A stretch of 64,000 bases of DNA, from the NCBI RefSeq assembly GCF_020524485.1, contig NZ_JAIVLF010000005.1, positions 1 to 64,000 of the forward strand, given 5' to 3'. How positions within the stretch are numbered: position 1 is the first letter of the stretch; each line of letters opens with the position of its first letter. This DNA is from Novosphingobium profundi (lineage in GTDB: Bacteria > Pseudomonadota > Alphaproteobacteria > Sphingomonadales > Sphingomonadaceae). The translations under genes were made by a program, and so were the position numbers. Of the stretch, positions 35,671 to 43,499 are shown one piece after another. The notes below the pieces were generated by a model that made no database searches, had not been told where the DNA came from, and saw only the letters and a program-made list of their open reading frames with translations.

Positions 35671-36992
35671 ATCTCGCGCGCCGCGCCCTTGAGGCCCAGG
35701 AGCGCAAGGATCGCGATGAACGAGCCAAGCCCCATGACCACGGCGACGCCCTGAAGGCCAAGCCCGCCCTCGAAAAGGAAGCCTGCCAGCACGGGGCCCA
35801 GCGCCGCACCGCCGCGCCCGATGCCGATGACGAACCCGGTGCCGCCCGCGCGCGCCTCGGTCGGATAGGCTCCCGCGATCAGCGAGTAGAAGGCGACCAT
35901 GCCCGCATTGGTGAAGAAGCCCGCCGAAGCCGCCGCCCAGGACAGGCCCGAAAGGTCCCCCGCCCCGCGCCCGAAGTTGATGACAAGCAGCGCCGAGCAG
36001 GCCAGCGCCGCCACCATCAGCGGGCGCAGGCCGATGCGCAGCAGCAGCGCGCTCAGCAGCAACGAGCCGAGGAGGCCGCCGATGTTGGCAAAGACCAGAA
36101 CCCCGCCCGCCGAGGACGGCGCATAGCCCATGTCGACCACGATCTTGGGCACCCACTTCAGGATGAAGTAGAAGGTCATGACGTGGGTGAAATAGGCGAT
36201 GGTCAGAAGGATGGTGGTGCGGCGAAGATCGGGCGCGAAGAGGCGCGCGGTCGAGACTTTCGCGCGCGGCGCCAGTTCCGGCTCGGTCACGGCCGCGACC
36301 GCCGAATGGCCAAGACCTGCCAGCGCGCGGTTGACCTTGGCAAGACGGCCTGAGCGCCCACCCTGCATGAGGAAGCCCACGCTCTCAGGCACGAGCAGCA
36401 GCACGATGGGGATCAGCGCTGCGCTGACCACGGCTCCGAAGATGAAGACATTGCGCCAGCCGTCTTCGAGGAGGAAGGCGCTGACGAAGGCGCCCCCGGT
36501 AATGGCCCCGACGGGATAACCCGCCGCCATGACCGAGATCGCGGCCTTGCGCCATTTGTCGTTGGCGTATTCGGCCACCATCGCGTTGGTGCAGGCGAGC
36601 ATGCCGCCAATTCCGATGCCGGTGCCAAAGCGCAGCGCCGCCAGCTCGTAGACCGACCCGACGTAGGCCGCCCCCAGCATGCCGGTCGCCATGACCGCAA
36701 GGCAGGCAAGCGCGGTGGGCTTGCGCCCGATCCGGTCCGCCATGGGGCCCAGCACGAAAGAGCCCAGCGCCATGCCGAACAGCTCCATCGAGAGGACGAT
36801 GCCGAGCGCCCCCCGGTCGATCCCCCAGTCCGCCGCGATGCCGGGCGAGGCAAAGCTGATGGCGAGGACATCGAACCCGTCGAGCGCGTTCAAAAGGACG
36901 CACACCCCGATGGCGAGCACCTGGCGCGCGCGCATCGGGCCTTGCGCAATCAGGGCGCGGGGATCGGTCGCACCTTGCGGTGATGCGTTCAT
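35667..36992 (-). CDS. MFS transporter, aromatic acid:H+ symporter type
   Basis: A 441-residue transporter with 12 predicted helices. The first helix carries LDGFDVLAISFASPG, the acidic DGxD-type motif of the aromatic acid/H+ symporters (PcaK/BenK/VanK group), and loop 2-3 has GPMADRIGRKP. It lies downstream of ferB and ferA on the same strand, 85 bp from ferA, so uptake of ferulate, another hydroxycinnamate or vanillate is the likely role. Its stop codon overlaps that of the chemosensory operon (CTAG). Confidence 0.88.
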   Translation of the reverse strand: MNASPQGATDPRALIAQGPMRARQVLAIGVCVLLNALDGFDVLAISFASPGIAADWGIDRGALGIVLSMELFGMALGSFVLGPMADRIGRKPTALACLAVMATGMLGAAYVGSVYELAALRFGTGIGIGGMLACTNAMVAEYANDKWRKAAISVMAAGYPVGAITGGAFVSAFLLEDGWRNVFIFGAVVSAALIPIVLLLVPESVGFLMQGGRSGRLAKVNRALAGLGHSAVAAVTEPELAPRAKVSTARLFAPDLRRTTILLTIAYFTHVMTFYFILKWVPKIVVDMGYAPSSAGGVLVFANIGGLLGSLLLSALLLRIGLRPLMVAALACSALLVINFGRGAGDLSGLSWAAASAGFFTNAGMVAFYSLIAGAYPTEARAGGTGFVIGIGRGGAALGPVLAGFLFEGGLGLQGVAVVMGLGSFIAILALLGLKGAAREI

Positions 36993-37077
36993 GCCGGACT
37001 TCCTCTCTCGCGGTGCTTCTTCGGCGCCGCTGTGTTGTTCGTGTTCGGGGAGAACGGGCCGTGCGGCCCGTTTCGCC

Positions 37078-39207
37078 TCAGGGTGCGACCGGCTCGACCA
37101 GCATCAGGGCATCGAGCGCGACCACACCGTGTCCCTCGGGATAGAGGATAACAGGATTAAGGTCGAGTTCGGAGAGACTTGGCTCCGCGCTAAGGACCGC
37201 TGCCACCTGCGCGACGAGCGCGGCCAGCGCCGGAACGTCCAGCCGGGGCGACCCGCGATAGCCCGATAGCAACGCGGCCGACTTGAGGCCCATCAGCCCT
37301 TCCTCGATCTGCGCGATCGTCATGTCCGGCGTGAAGAGGCAGACGTCCTTGAGGATCTCGGCGGTTACGCCGCCAAATCCTGCCAGGACCACCGGCCCCC
37401 ATTCGGGATCGTTGCGCCCGCCCACGATCATCTCCATGCCGCGCGCGCCCATCTTCTCGATCAGCACGCCGTCAAGCGCGAGCGCAGCGTTGTAGGCCGC
37501 GACGTTGTCGTGGATGGTGCTCCACGCGGTGCGCACCGCGTCGGCATCGGCAAGGCTCAGGAGAACGCCGCCCGCATCGCTCTTGTGGCCAAGCGCCTGC
37601 GCCTGCGCCTTCATCGCGACCGGATAGCCCACCGTGTCGGCCACCGCGACCGCGGCCTCGGCGCTGTCGGCAAAGCCGCCTTCGGGGAAGGCCAGGCCGA
37701 GTGGGGAAAGCAGCTCCTTGGCCTGATATTCGGCGACGACGCCCGTGTAGGCATCGAGGCCTGCCACCGGGGTCGGCTCGAACGCGCCCTTCGCAAGGTC
37801 TCGGCGCGCGAAGGCGGCGAGGCGCGAGAGCGCACGGATCGCGCGTTCCGCGTTGGGGAAGCAGGGAATGCCGCGCGCACGGAAATCGGTGATGATCTCT
37901 TCGGGGATCGGCGCGCCTTCGTCGAGCCCTGCATAGATCAGCGGCTTGGTCGAGCTGCGCCCCTCAAGCGCGGCGCGGATCGCGGGCGCCTTGATGCCGA
38001 TGGTAACAGGATCGGTCTGGATGATCCCGGCGACCACCGCGCCCACGCGATCATCGTCGAGCAGCGCGGTGAGGCAATTGGTGTAGATTTCGGGCTGGCT
38101 GAGCCCTTGGGCGGTAATGTCGAGCGGATTGCTGACCGGCACGAAGGGCGGCAGCGCCTCGCGCAGCGCCGGTGCGTTGGCATCGTCCAGCTGCGCCAAG
38201 GGCAGATTGAATTCTTCGGCCAAGTCGAGCGTCAGCGCCTTGAACGCACCGGATTCGCCCAGCACCGCGATGTCGGCGCGCTCCATGTGCGGGCAGTGCA
38301 TGAGGATCTCGGTGATGTCGCCCAGCTCCTCCAGCGTCTCGGCGAAGATCACGCCCTCGCGCTCGACCTTGCGGCGCATGAGCGTGTAGTCGCCCGCCAT
38401 CGCGCCGGTGTGGGTGGCCGCGCTCTCACGCGCCGCGCTCGATTTGCCCGGGTGCAAAAGGACGATGGGCTTGCCCGCGCCGCGCGCCCTTGCGGCGACT
38501 TCGAGGAAGCGGGCGGGCTTGCGGAACTGCTCGACAATCATGGCGATGACGTGGGTCTCGTCATCTTTCAGCAGCCATTCGACATAGTCTTCCACCCCGC
38601 TTGCCGCCTCGTTGCCGGTCGAGACCGAATAGCTGATCGGCAGGTCGCGCGCGCCGAAGGTCGCGCCCAGCACCGCGGCCATCGCACCCGACTGCGAGAC
38701 GACGCCGAGCGCACGGCGCCCGGCGGGCGGCAGCGCCTGCGTCTCCACGAAGGTCAGCGGCACGGCATCGACGTAGTTCACAGCGCCGAGGCAATTGGGC
38801 CCCTCGATGACCATGCCGTACTCGGCGGCGATGCGGGCGATCTCGGCCTGCTGGGCCTTGCCCTCCTCGCCGCCCTCGGCAAAACCGGCAGAGAAGATGA
38901 TGGCCCCGCCCGCCTTGCGCGCGGCAAGCCCTTTCACCGCGTCGAGCACGGCGGGCTGCGGGATTGCCAGTACGGCGACGTCCACCCCCTCGGGCAGCGC
39001 CTCGACGCTGGGGTAGCAGCGGTGCGTGCCGATCGTCTCGCGCTTGGGATTGACCGGGTAGATGGCGCCCGAATAGCCATTGCGTTCCAGGTTCTTGAGC
39101 ACCGAGGCGCCAAGTGCGCCGGGCTTGTCGCTCGCGCCCACGATGGCAATCGAGCTGGGCTTCAGGAAACGCGAGATGGCGTCGTGCGAAAGGGTGGTAA
39201 CGGTCAT
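37078..39207 (-). CDS. ferA: NDP-forming acyl-CoA synthetase, probable feruloyl-CoA synthetase
   Basis: A 709-residue ADP-forming acyl-CoA synthetase: N-terminal CoA-binding domain (IAIVGASDKPGALG), ligase domain with the phospho-histidine motif ATHTGAMAG, and a C-terminal ATP-grasp domain (about 490-700) with QALGHKSDAGGV. Its size and pairing with a feruloyl-CoA hydratase/lyase match FerA of Sphingobium, which uses this enzyme class instead of the AMP-forming Fcs of pseudomonads. It would activate ferulate, coumarate and caffeate. Second gene of the ferB-ferA-MFS unit. Confidence 0.85.
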   Translation of the reverse strand: MTVTTLSHDAISRFLKPSSIAIVGASDKPGALGASVLKNLERNGYSGAIYPVNPKRETIGTHRCYPSVEALPEGVDVAVLAIPQPAVLDAVKGLAARKAGGAIIFSAGFAEGGEEGKAQQAEIARIAAEYGMVIEGPNCLGAVNYVDAVPLTFVETQALPPAGRRALGVVSQSGAMAAVLGATFGARDLPISYSVSTGNEAASGVEDYVEWLLKDDETHVIAMIVEQFRKPARFLEVAARARGAGKPIVLLHPGKSSAARESAATHTGAMAGDYTLMRRKVEREGVIFAETLEELGDITEILMHCPHMERADIAVLGESGAFKALTLDLAEEFNLPLAQLDDANAPALREALPPFVPVSNPLDITAQGLSQPEIYTNCLTALLDDDRVGAVVAGIIQTDPVTIGIKAPAIRAALEGRSSTKPLIYAGLDEGAPIPEEIITDFRARGIPCFPNAERAIRALSRLAAFARRDLAKGAFEPTPVAGLDAYTGVVAEYQAKELLSPLGLAFPEGGFADSAEAAVAVADTVGYPVAMKAQAQALGHKSDAGGVLLSLADADAVRTAWSTIHDNVAAYNAALALDGVLIEKMGARGMEMIVGGRNDPEWGPVVLAGFGGVTAEILKDVCLFTPDMTIAQIEEGLMGLKSAALLSGYRGSPRLDVPALAALVAQVAAVLSAEPSLSELDLNPVILYPEGHGVVALDALMLVEPVAP

Positions 39208-39260
39208 TCTGGGGCCTCTCCCGGCGAGGTTCAGGTGAATGTGAGATGGGTCAGGGGGCG

Positions 39261-39290
39261 ACGGGGCCCGCCACTGCGGCGTGGCCCCGT
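39261..39290 (-). other. Stem-loop between ferB and ferA
   Basis: ACGGGGCCCGCC (39261-39272) pairs with GGCG-T-GGCCCCGT (39278-39290) with one bulged T and a 5-nt loop. It occupies the 93-bp ferB-ferA spacer, so it may protect the upstream ferB mRNA or lower ferA expression. No T-run. Confidence 0.55.
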
Positions 39291-39300
39291 GCCGTGAAGG

Positions 39301-40134
39301 TCAGTCCTTCTTGTTCAGATCATAGGCGCCCAGACCCGGCTTGAAGGTCTTTTCGTCGATGAACTGGCGGGTGGCTTCCTTGCGGCCTTCGCCGTCGAAG
39401 AAGTTGGCCGCTTCCTGCGTGCGCACGAGGTAGTCCATCGAGTTGTCGAAGGTCATCTCGCCCACGCGGCGGATCGCCCACTTGGTGGCGCGCAGCGCGG
39501 TCGGGTTCTTGCCCAGCAGCACGCCGGCGATTTCCTCGACGCGGGCCTTGAGCTTGTCGCTGGGCACCGCCTCGTTGACGAGGCCCCACTCGGCGGCCTT
39601 CTTGCCATCGACGTTCTCGCCCATCATGGCGTGGTACATCGCGTTGCGGAAACCGGTCAGCTCGACGATGACCTTCGAGGCGCCGCCCCCGGGCAGGATG
39701 CCCCAGTTGATTTCCGATAGGCCGAACTGCGCGTCCTCGGCCGCAACGGCCAGGTCACAGCTGAACAGCGGACCATAGGCACCGCCAAAGCACCAGCCGT
39801 TGACCATCGCGATGGTCGGCTTCTCGTACCAGCGCAGGCGCTCCCACCAGCCATAGGCTTCGCGCTGGGCATGGCGGGTCGCCCCGATGCCCTTTTCCTC
39901 GTTCTCGCGGAAGTACTCCTTGAGGTCCATGCCCGCCGAGAAGGCGGTGCCCTCACCGGTCAGGACGAGCACGCCCACGTCCTCGCGGAATTCCAGCTCG
40001 TTGAGGATCTCGGTCATGCGCCGGTTGAGGTTGGGGCTCATGCAGTTGCGCTTTTCCGGGCGGTTGAACGAAACCCAGGCAATGCGGTTCTCGACGGTGT
40101 AGGAGACGGTATCTTCAGGTGCACGTTCGGACAT
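39301..40134 (-). CDS. ferB: Feruloyl-CoA hydratase/lyase (hydroxycinnamoyl-CoA hydratase-lyase)
   Basis: A 277-residue crotonase-fold enzyme closely resembling p-hydroxycinnamoyl-CoA hydratase/lyase: RPEKRNCMSP, FSAGMDLKEYF, AMVNGWCFGGAYGP and FGLSEINWGI, the last holding the catalytic glutamate. It hydrates feruloyl-CoA and cleaves it to vanillin plus acetyl-CoA. AAGGA eight bases upstream fixes ATG at 40134; the frame is open further but lacks such a site. First gene of the catabolic operon, divergent from the MarR regulator. Confidence 0.92.
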   Translation of the reverse strand: MSERAPEDTVSYTVENRIAWVSFNRPEKRNCMSPNLNRRMTEILNELEFREDVGVLVLTGEGTAFSAGMDLKEYFRENEEKGIGATRHAQREAYGWWERLRWYEKPTIAMVNGWCFGGAYGPLFSCDLAVAAEDAQFGLSEINWGILPGGGASKVIVELTGFRNAMYHAMMGENVDGKKAAEWGLVNEAVPSDKLKARVEEIAGVLLGKNPTALRATKWAIRRVGEMTFDNSMDYLVRTQEAANFFDGEGRKEATRQFIDEKTFKPGLGAYDLNKKD

Positions 40135-40164
40135 GGCAAATTTCCTTGATGTGTGTATTTGACT

Positions 40165-40184
40165 ATCTTCGATACGAATAAGAT
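40165..40184. promoter_or_regulatory. Imperfect dyad in the ferB/ferC divergent promoter region
   Basis: ATCTT (40165-40169) and AAGAT (40180-40184) flank CGATACGAAT; the inner CG/CG partly extends the dyad. TTGACT at 40159-40164 is a possible -35 toward ferC. The 82-bp spacer is AT-rich relative to its surroundings. The size suits a MarR-type operator. Confidence 0.45.
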
Positions 40185-40216
40185 GGCTCGCGAAGAGCCC
40201 AATTGCGGAGAGAACC

Positions 40217-40681
40217 TTGGCCGACACATCCGGAAAGCCCGATAGCGGCTCCCTTCCTGCGCCCGATGGGGAACCCGATCCGCTTGCCATCCTGCCTGGC
40301 TACACGCTGCGCCGTGCGGCCAATGCGATGATGGCGGAACTGGGCACGCTGCTGTCCGAAGTGGACCTGCGCGTATCCGAAGCCTCGATCCTCCTTCTGA
40401 TCGACGGGCGTGACACGATGACCTCCAGCCAGATCGGCACCGCACTCGACATCCGCTCGGCCAACATGGCCCCGCTGATCGGGCGCCTGGTCACGCGCGG
40501 ACTGGTCGAACGCGTACCGCTTGATGGAAAGTCGATGGCGATCATCCTGACCCCTGACGGCGAGGCGACCCTGCACGAGGTGCGCCGGATCACCCAGACC
40601 TTCGAGCAGGACCTGCTCCAGCGCATCCCGGCCGAGCACCGCGACCACTTCGTCCCCGCCCTCAACGCCCTCTGGCGCTGA
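40217..40681 (+). CDS. ferC: MarR-family regulator, FerC-like
   Basis: A 154-residue winged-helix regulator of MarR type: the DNA-binding segment includes MTSSQIGTALDIRSANMAPLIGRLVTRGLVER and the wing region is rich in Met/Ile. TTG is the start, supported by GGAG six bases upstream. Its divergent position next to ferB matches Sphingobium FerC, which represses ferBA and is released by hydroxycinnamoyl-CoA. The name is assigned from context and family, not identity measurement. Confidence 0.82.
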   Translation: MADTSGKPDSGSLPAPDGEPDPLAILPGYTLRRAANAMMAELGTLLSEVDLRVSEASILLLIDGRDTMTSSQIGTALDIRSANMAPLIGRLVTRGLVERVPLDGKSMAIILTPDGEATLHEVRRITQTFEQDLLQRIPAEHRDHFVPALNALWR

Positions 40682-40699
40682 GGCGCAACCCGCCAGAGG
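40669..40699. terminator. Hairpin between convergent ferC and aldehyde dehydrogenase genes
   Basis: Perfect 9-bp arms CCTCTGGCG (40669-40677) / CGCCAGAGG (40691-40699). It overlaps the ferC stop codon and lies between two convergent genes, where a bidirectional terminator is expected; no strong T-run on either strand. Confidence 0.45.
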
Positions 40700-40769
40700 C
40701 TGGCCCCAAAGGCCGCAGCCATGGTGGGGGACGTGCATGATGTCGACCGTGCCCGGACCGCACCGCGGC

Positions 40770-42170
40770 TCAGATCGGGTAGTGCCCGGGCTGGGTCTCG
40801 ACCGTGATCCAGCGCAGCTCGGTGAAGCTATCGATCCCGGCCTTGCCGCCAAAGCGGCCGTAGCCAGAGGCCCCGACGCCTCCGAAGGGCATCTGCGCCT
40901 CGTCGTGGACGGTCGCGCCGTTGACGTGGCAGATCCCCGACCTGATGCGCCGGGCGACGGCAAGGCCGCGCGCGGTGTCCTTTGTGAAGACAGCGGCGGA
41001 GAGGCCGTATTCGGTGTCGTTGGCGAGCGCGATCGCGTGCTCCTCGTCGCGCGCGTGGAGGACCGCGACAACCGGGCCGAAGCTCTCGTCGCTGTAGATC
41101 TTCATGGCATCGGTCACGCCCGAGACGACGGTTGCGGGCATCAGCACGCTGTCGGCCGTTCCGCCCGTCAAGAGGGTCGCGCCGTGGGACAGGGCGTCCT
41201 CGATCAGCGAATTGACGTGGTCCACCGTCTTCTGGTCGACCACCGCGCCGAGCGGGTGCGTGCCCTCGCGCGGATCGCCCGTGGTCATCCTCGCGACCTT
41301 GGCCGCAAACTTTTGCGCAAACGCCTCGGCGACCGCTTCGACCACGATGATACGCTCGGTCGACATGCAGATCTGGCCCTGGTTCATGAAGGCGCCGAAG
41401 GAAGCGGCCTTCACCGCTTCATCAAGATCTGCATCCTCCAGGACGAGGAAGGGCGCCTTGCCGCCCAGTTCGAGGACGCAGGGCTTGAGATGACCTGCCG
41501 CGCGCTGGGCGATGATGCGGCCCACTGCGGTGGAGCCTGTGAAGTTGATCCGCTTGACCTCGGGCGCGTCGATGAGCGCGCCGACAACATCGCCCGCATC
41601 CTCGGGTGCGTTGGTGACGACGTTGACGACGCCATCGGGGAAGCCGGCGGCGGCAAAGGATTCGATCACCAGCGAATGGACGCGGGGGCAGATCTCGCTC
41701 GCCTTCAGGATCACCGCGTTGCCGCAGGCCAGCGGGGTCGCGATGGCGCGCACGGCCAGGATGATCGGCGCGTTCCAGGGCGCGATGGAGAGAATGACGC
41801 CGACCGGCTCACGCACGGCCATGGCAAGGCACCCGGGCTTGTCGGAGGGGATGATCTCCCCCGAGATCTGCGTGGTGAGCGCAGCGGCCTCGCGGATCAT
41901 GCTGGCCGACAGGCCGTGGTTGAACATGGCCCAGCCCGCGGTTGCGCCAATCTCGTTCTGCATGGCCGCCACGAAATCATCGCGGCGCGCCTCGAGCGCT
42001 TCGGCGGCCTTGGTGAGGACGGCGCGGCGGGCGTTGGGGCCCATCTGGCCCCATTGTGCCTGCCCCTGCGCGGCCTTCTTCGCGATGGCCGGAATATCGC
42101 CAGGCTGCATGGCCGGCGCGCTGGAGGCGATTTCGCCTGTCAGCGGATTGCGACGCGAGAACTCAGTCAT
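40770..42170 (-). CDS. NAD(P)-dependent aldehyde dehydrogenase, probable vanillin dehydrogenase
   Basis: A 466-residue aldehyde dehydrogenase. Visible features: APWNAPIIL, the NAD-binding FTGSTAVGR, the glutamate in LELGGKAP, the catalytic cysteine in MNQGQICMSTER, and SDESFGPVV. The QGQICMSTERI neighbourhood is typical of benzaldehyde/salicylaldehyde/vanillin dehydrogenases. It would oxidise vanillin from FerB to vanillate. It is convergent with ferC, so it has its own promoter, where an inverted repeat occurs (42210-42246). LigV or Vdh are possible names; the choice among aromatic aldehydes is inference. Confidence 0.87.
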   Translation of the reverse strand: MTEFSRRNPLTGEIASSAPAMQPGDIPAIAKKAAQGQAQWGQMGPNARRAVLTKAAEALEARRDDFVAAMQNEIGATAGWAMFNHGLSASMIREAAALTTQISGEIIPSDKPGCLAMAVREPVGVILSIAPWNAPIILAVRAIATPLACGNAVILKASEICPRVHSLVIESFAAAGFPDGVVNVVTNAPEDAGDVVGALIDAPEVKRINFTGSTAVGRIIAQRAAGHLKPCVLELGGKAPFLVLEDADLDEAVKAASFGAFMNQGQICMSTERIIVVEAVAEAFAQKFAAKVARMTTGDPREGTHPLGAVVDQKTVDHVNSLIEDALSHGATLLTGGTADSVLMPATVVSGVTDAMKIYSDESFGPVVAVLHARDEEHAIALANDTEYGLSAAVFTKDTARGLAVARRIRSGICHVNGATVHDEAQMPFGGVGASGYGRFGGKAGIDSFTELRWITVETQPGHYPI

Positions 42171-42209
42171 CCCTATCTCCCTTGGCTCTGCTGGCCCTGA
42201 ATCACTTGG

Positions 42210-42246
42210 CTATGCTGAATAGCGATATTTTGCCTATCAGCAATAG
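42210..42246. promoter_or_regulatory. Inverted repeat upstream of the aldehyde dehydrogenase
   Basis: CTATGCTGAATAG (42210-42222) and CTATCAGCAATAG (42234-42246) are imperfect inverted copies around an 11-nt spacer rich in T. It lies 40-76 bp before the dehydrogenase start in an AT-rich patch, as an operator would. Confidence 0.5.
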
Positions 42247-42379
42247 TAATATCAGAGGATGCGACGAGCCGTGCCGCACAGCGCCACGCACCGAGGGCAA
42301 GTGCAAGGGAAAAAGCGTCCGGGAGGGAGGGGGCTGCGCCGCGACGAGGCGAGCAATCAGCCTACGCGCCGTCGGCTGC

Positions 42380-43444
42380 TCAGCGAACCAGACCAGTCTT
42401 CTCCAGGAAGCGCAGGAGATTTCGCGGGAGATAGGGAAAGGGGTTGAACGGGGGCTTGGCCGCCGCCGTACTGTCCCCGCTCAGGTTCAGACGCGCGAGC
42501 ACACTGGGATGGATTGTCTCCGTCGCGTCCGAGCCCAGTTCGCGCTCCTCCTGGCCCTGCAGCTTCCAGAATGCATGTCGTGCCGAATTGACCAGAAGAC
42601 CACGCGCCGCGCCCTGCTCCACGCGCTCCACCTTGCGCGCGAGGTACTCGTCATCCAATTCCAGGAAGGGCTTTGCCTTGTCGCACATCCACAGCAAGGC
42701 GATATCGGACAGCACCTTGTCGGGATAACCGCCCCCCACGTTGCTATGCGCGCCTGCGAACCACACCTGCTCCACCTCCTGTCCCGGGGCGATGCCCTCC
42801 TTCGTGTCCCAGATGGCCGGAACGAACTTGCGGCGCCGCTCGTCGATGGCGAGAGCATGGTAGGCATGGCGCACCTTGCCGCCCAGCTTGACGTCGTGGA
42901 AGGCATGGCGGCGCCGTCCCAGAGGCCCCAGGAAATTGGTCGGAATACCCAGCGCGCCCACGGTGTCCCAGACGCCCACCATTTCGATGTCCGGATGCCG
43001 CCCTTCAAAGAGGGCCGGATCGAGCGGCGCCTTGGCCCGTTTGCGATCGTCCTTGCGGTAGTAGGCCCAGATCTCGGGCAGCTTGTCGAGATCGCCCTTG
43101 CGCACCAGCCCGACGAGGCCGACCAGACCAGCCAGACTGCGCACGGTGTAAGCCCCTCGCGAAAAGCCGAACAGGAACAGGCTGTCGCCCACATCGTAGT
43201 TCTGGCACAGGAAACGGTAGGCCTGCTGGACATTGGTGCCCAGCCCCGTGCCGAACGCGCCGCCCACCACCCGGTCGAGCATGTTGCCGCTGCCCACGCC
43301 CTCGTCGTAATAGATCACCTGCGCGCGACCTGTCGCGGTGCGCGGCAGGATCGCCCGCGCCATCTTGGTGACGTTGGTCGGCTCGCCTTTCTGGTCCGCG
43401 CTGTTCCAGGTTCCATCACAGCACACGATCAGGCTCTTGGACAT
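42380..43444 (-). CDS. DUF2235 alpha/beta-hydrolase domain protein
   Basis: A 354-residue protein with the DUF2235 signature: N-terminal IVCCDGTWNSAD, YYDEGVGS, the nucleophile elbow GFSRGAYTVR, VGVWDTVGALG, and the AGAHSNVGGGY histidine region near residue 245. Members are predicted lipases/phospholipases; some are type VI secretion effectors, but no secretion gene or immunity gene is seen here. No signal peptide. AAGGAG precedes the ATG. It follows the giant membrane protein gene by 55 bp on the same strand, so the two likely form an operon. Confidence 0.88.
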   Translation of the reverse strand: MSKSLIVCCDGTWNSADQKGEPTNVTKMARAILPRTATGRAQVIYYDEGVGSGNMLDRVVGGAFGTGLGTNVQQAYRFLCQNYDVGDSLFLFGFSRGAYTVRSLAGLVGLVGLVRKGDLDKLPEIWAYYRKDDRKRAKAPLDPALFEGRHPDIEMVGVWDTVGALGIPTNFLGPLGRRRHAFHDVKLGGKVRHAYHALAIDERRRKFVPAIWDTKEGIAPGQEVEQVWFAGAHSNVGGGYPDKVLSDIALLWMCDKAKPFLELDDEYLARKVERVEQGAARGLLVNSARHAFWKLQGQEERELGSDATETIHPSVLARLNLSGDSTAAAKPPFNPFPYLPRNLLRFLEKTGLVR

Positions 43445-43499
43445 GGCTCTCTCCTTTCGTGGGCACGGCGGCCCGGTGGGTCGTTTTCAAGCACGCGCT

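Noticed and set aside
37510..39297. 595-codon plus-strand frame opposite ferA
   Set aside because: No domain; ferA motifs (CoA-binding, phospho-His, ATP-grasp) are intact on the minus strand.
42380..43444. DUF2235 gene as a type VI secretion effector
   Set aside because: No VgrG, PAAR, Hcp, adaptor or immunity gene nearby; kept as hydrolase of unknown role.
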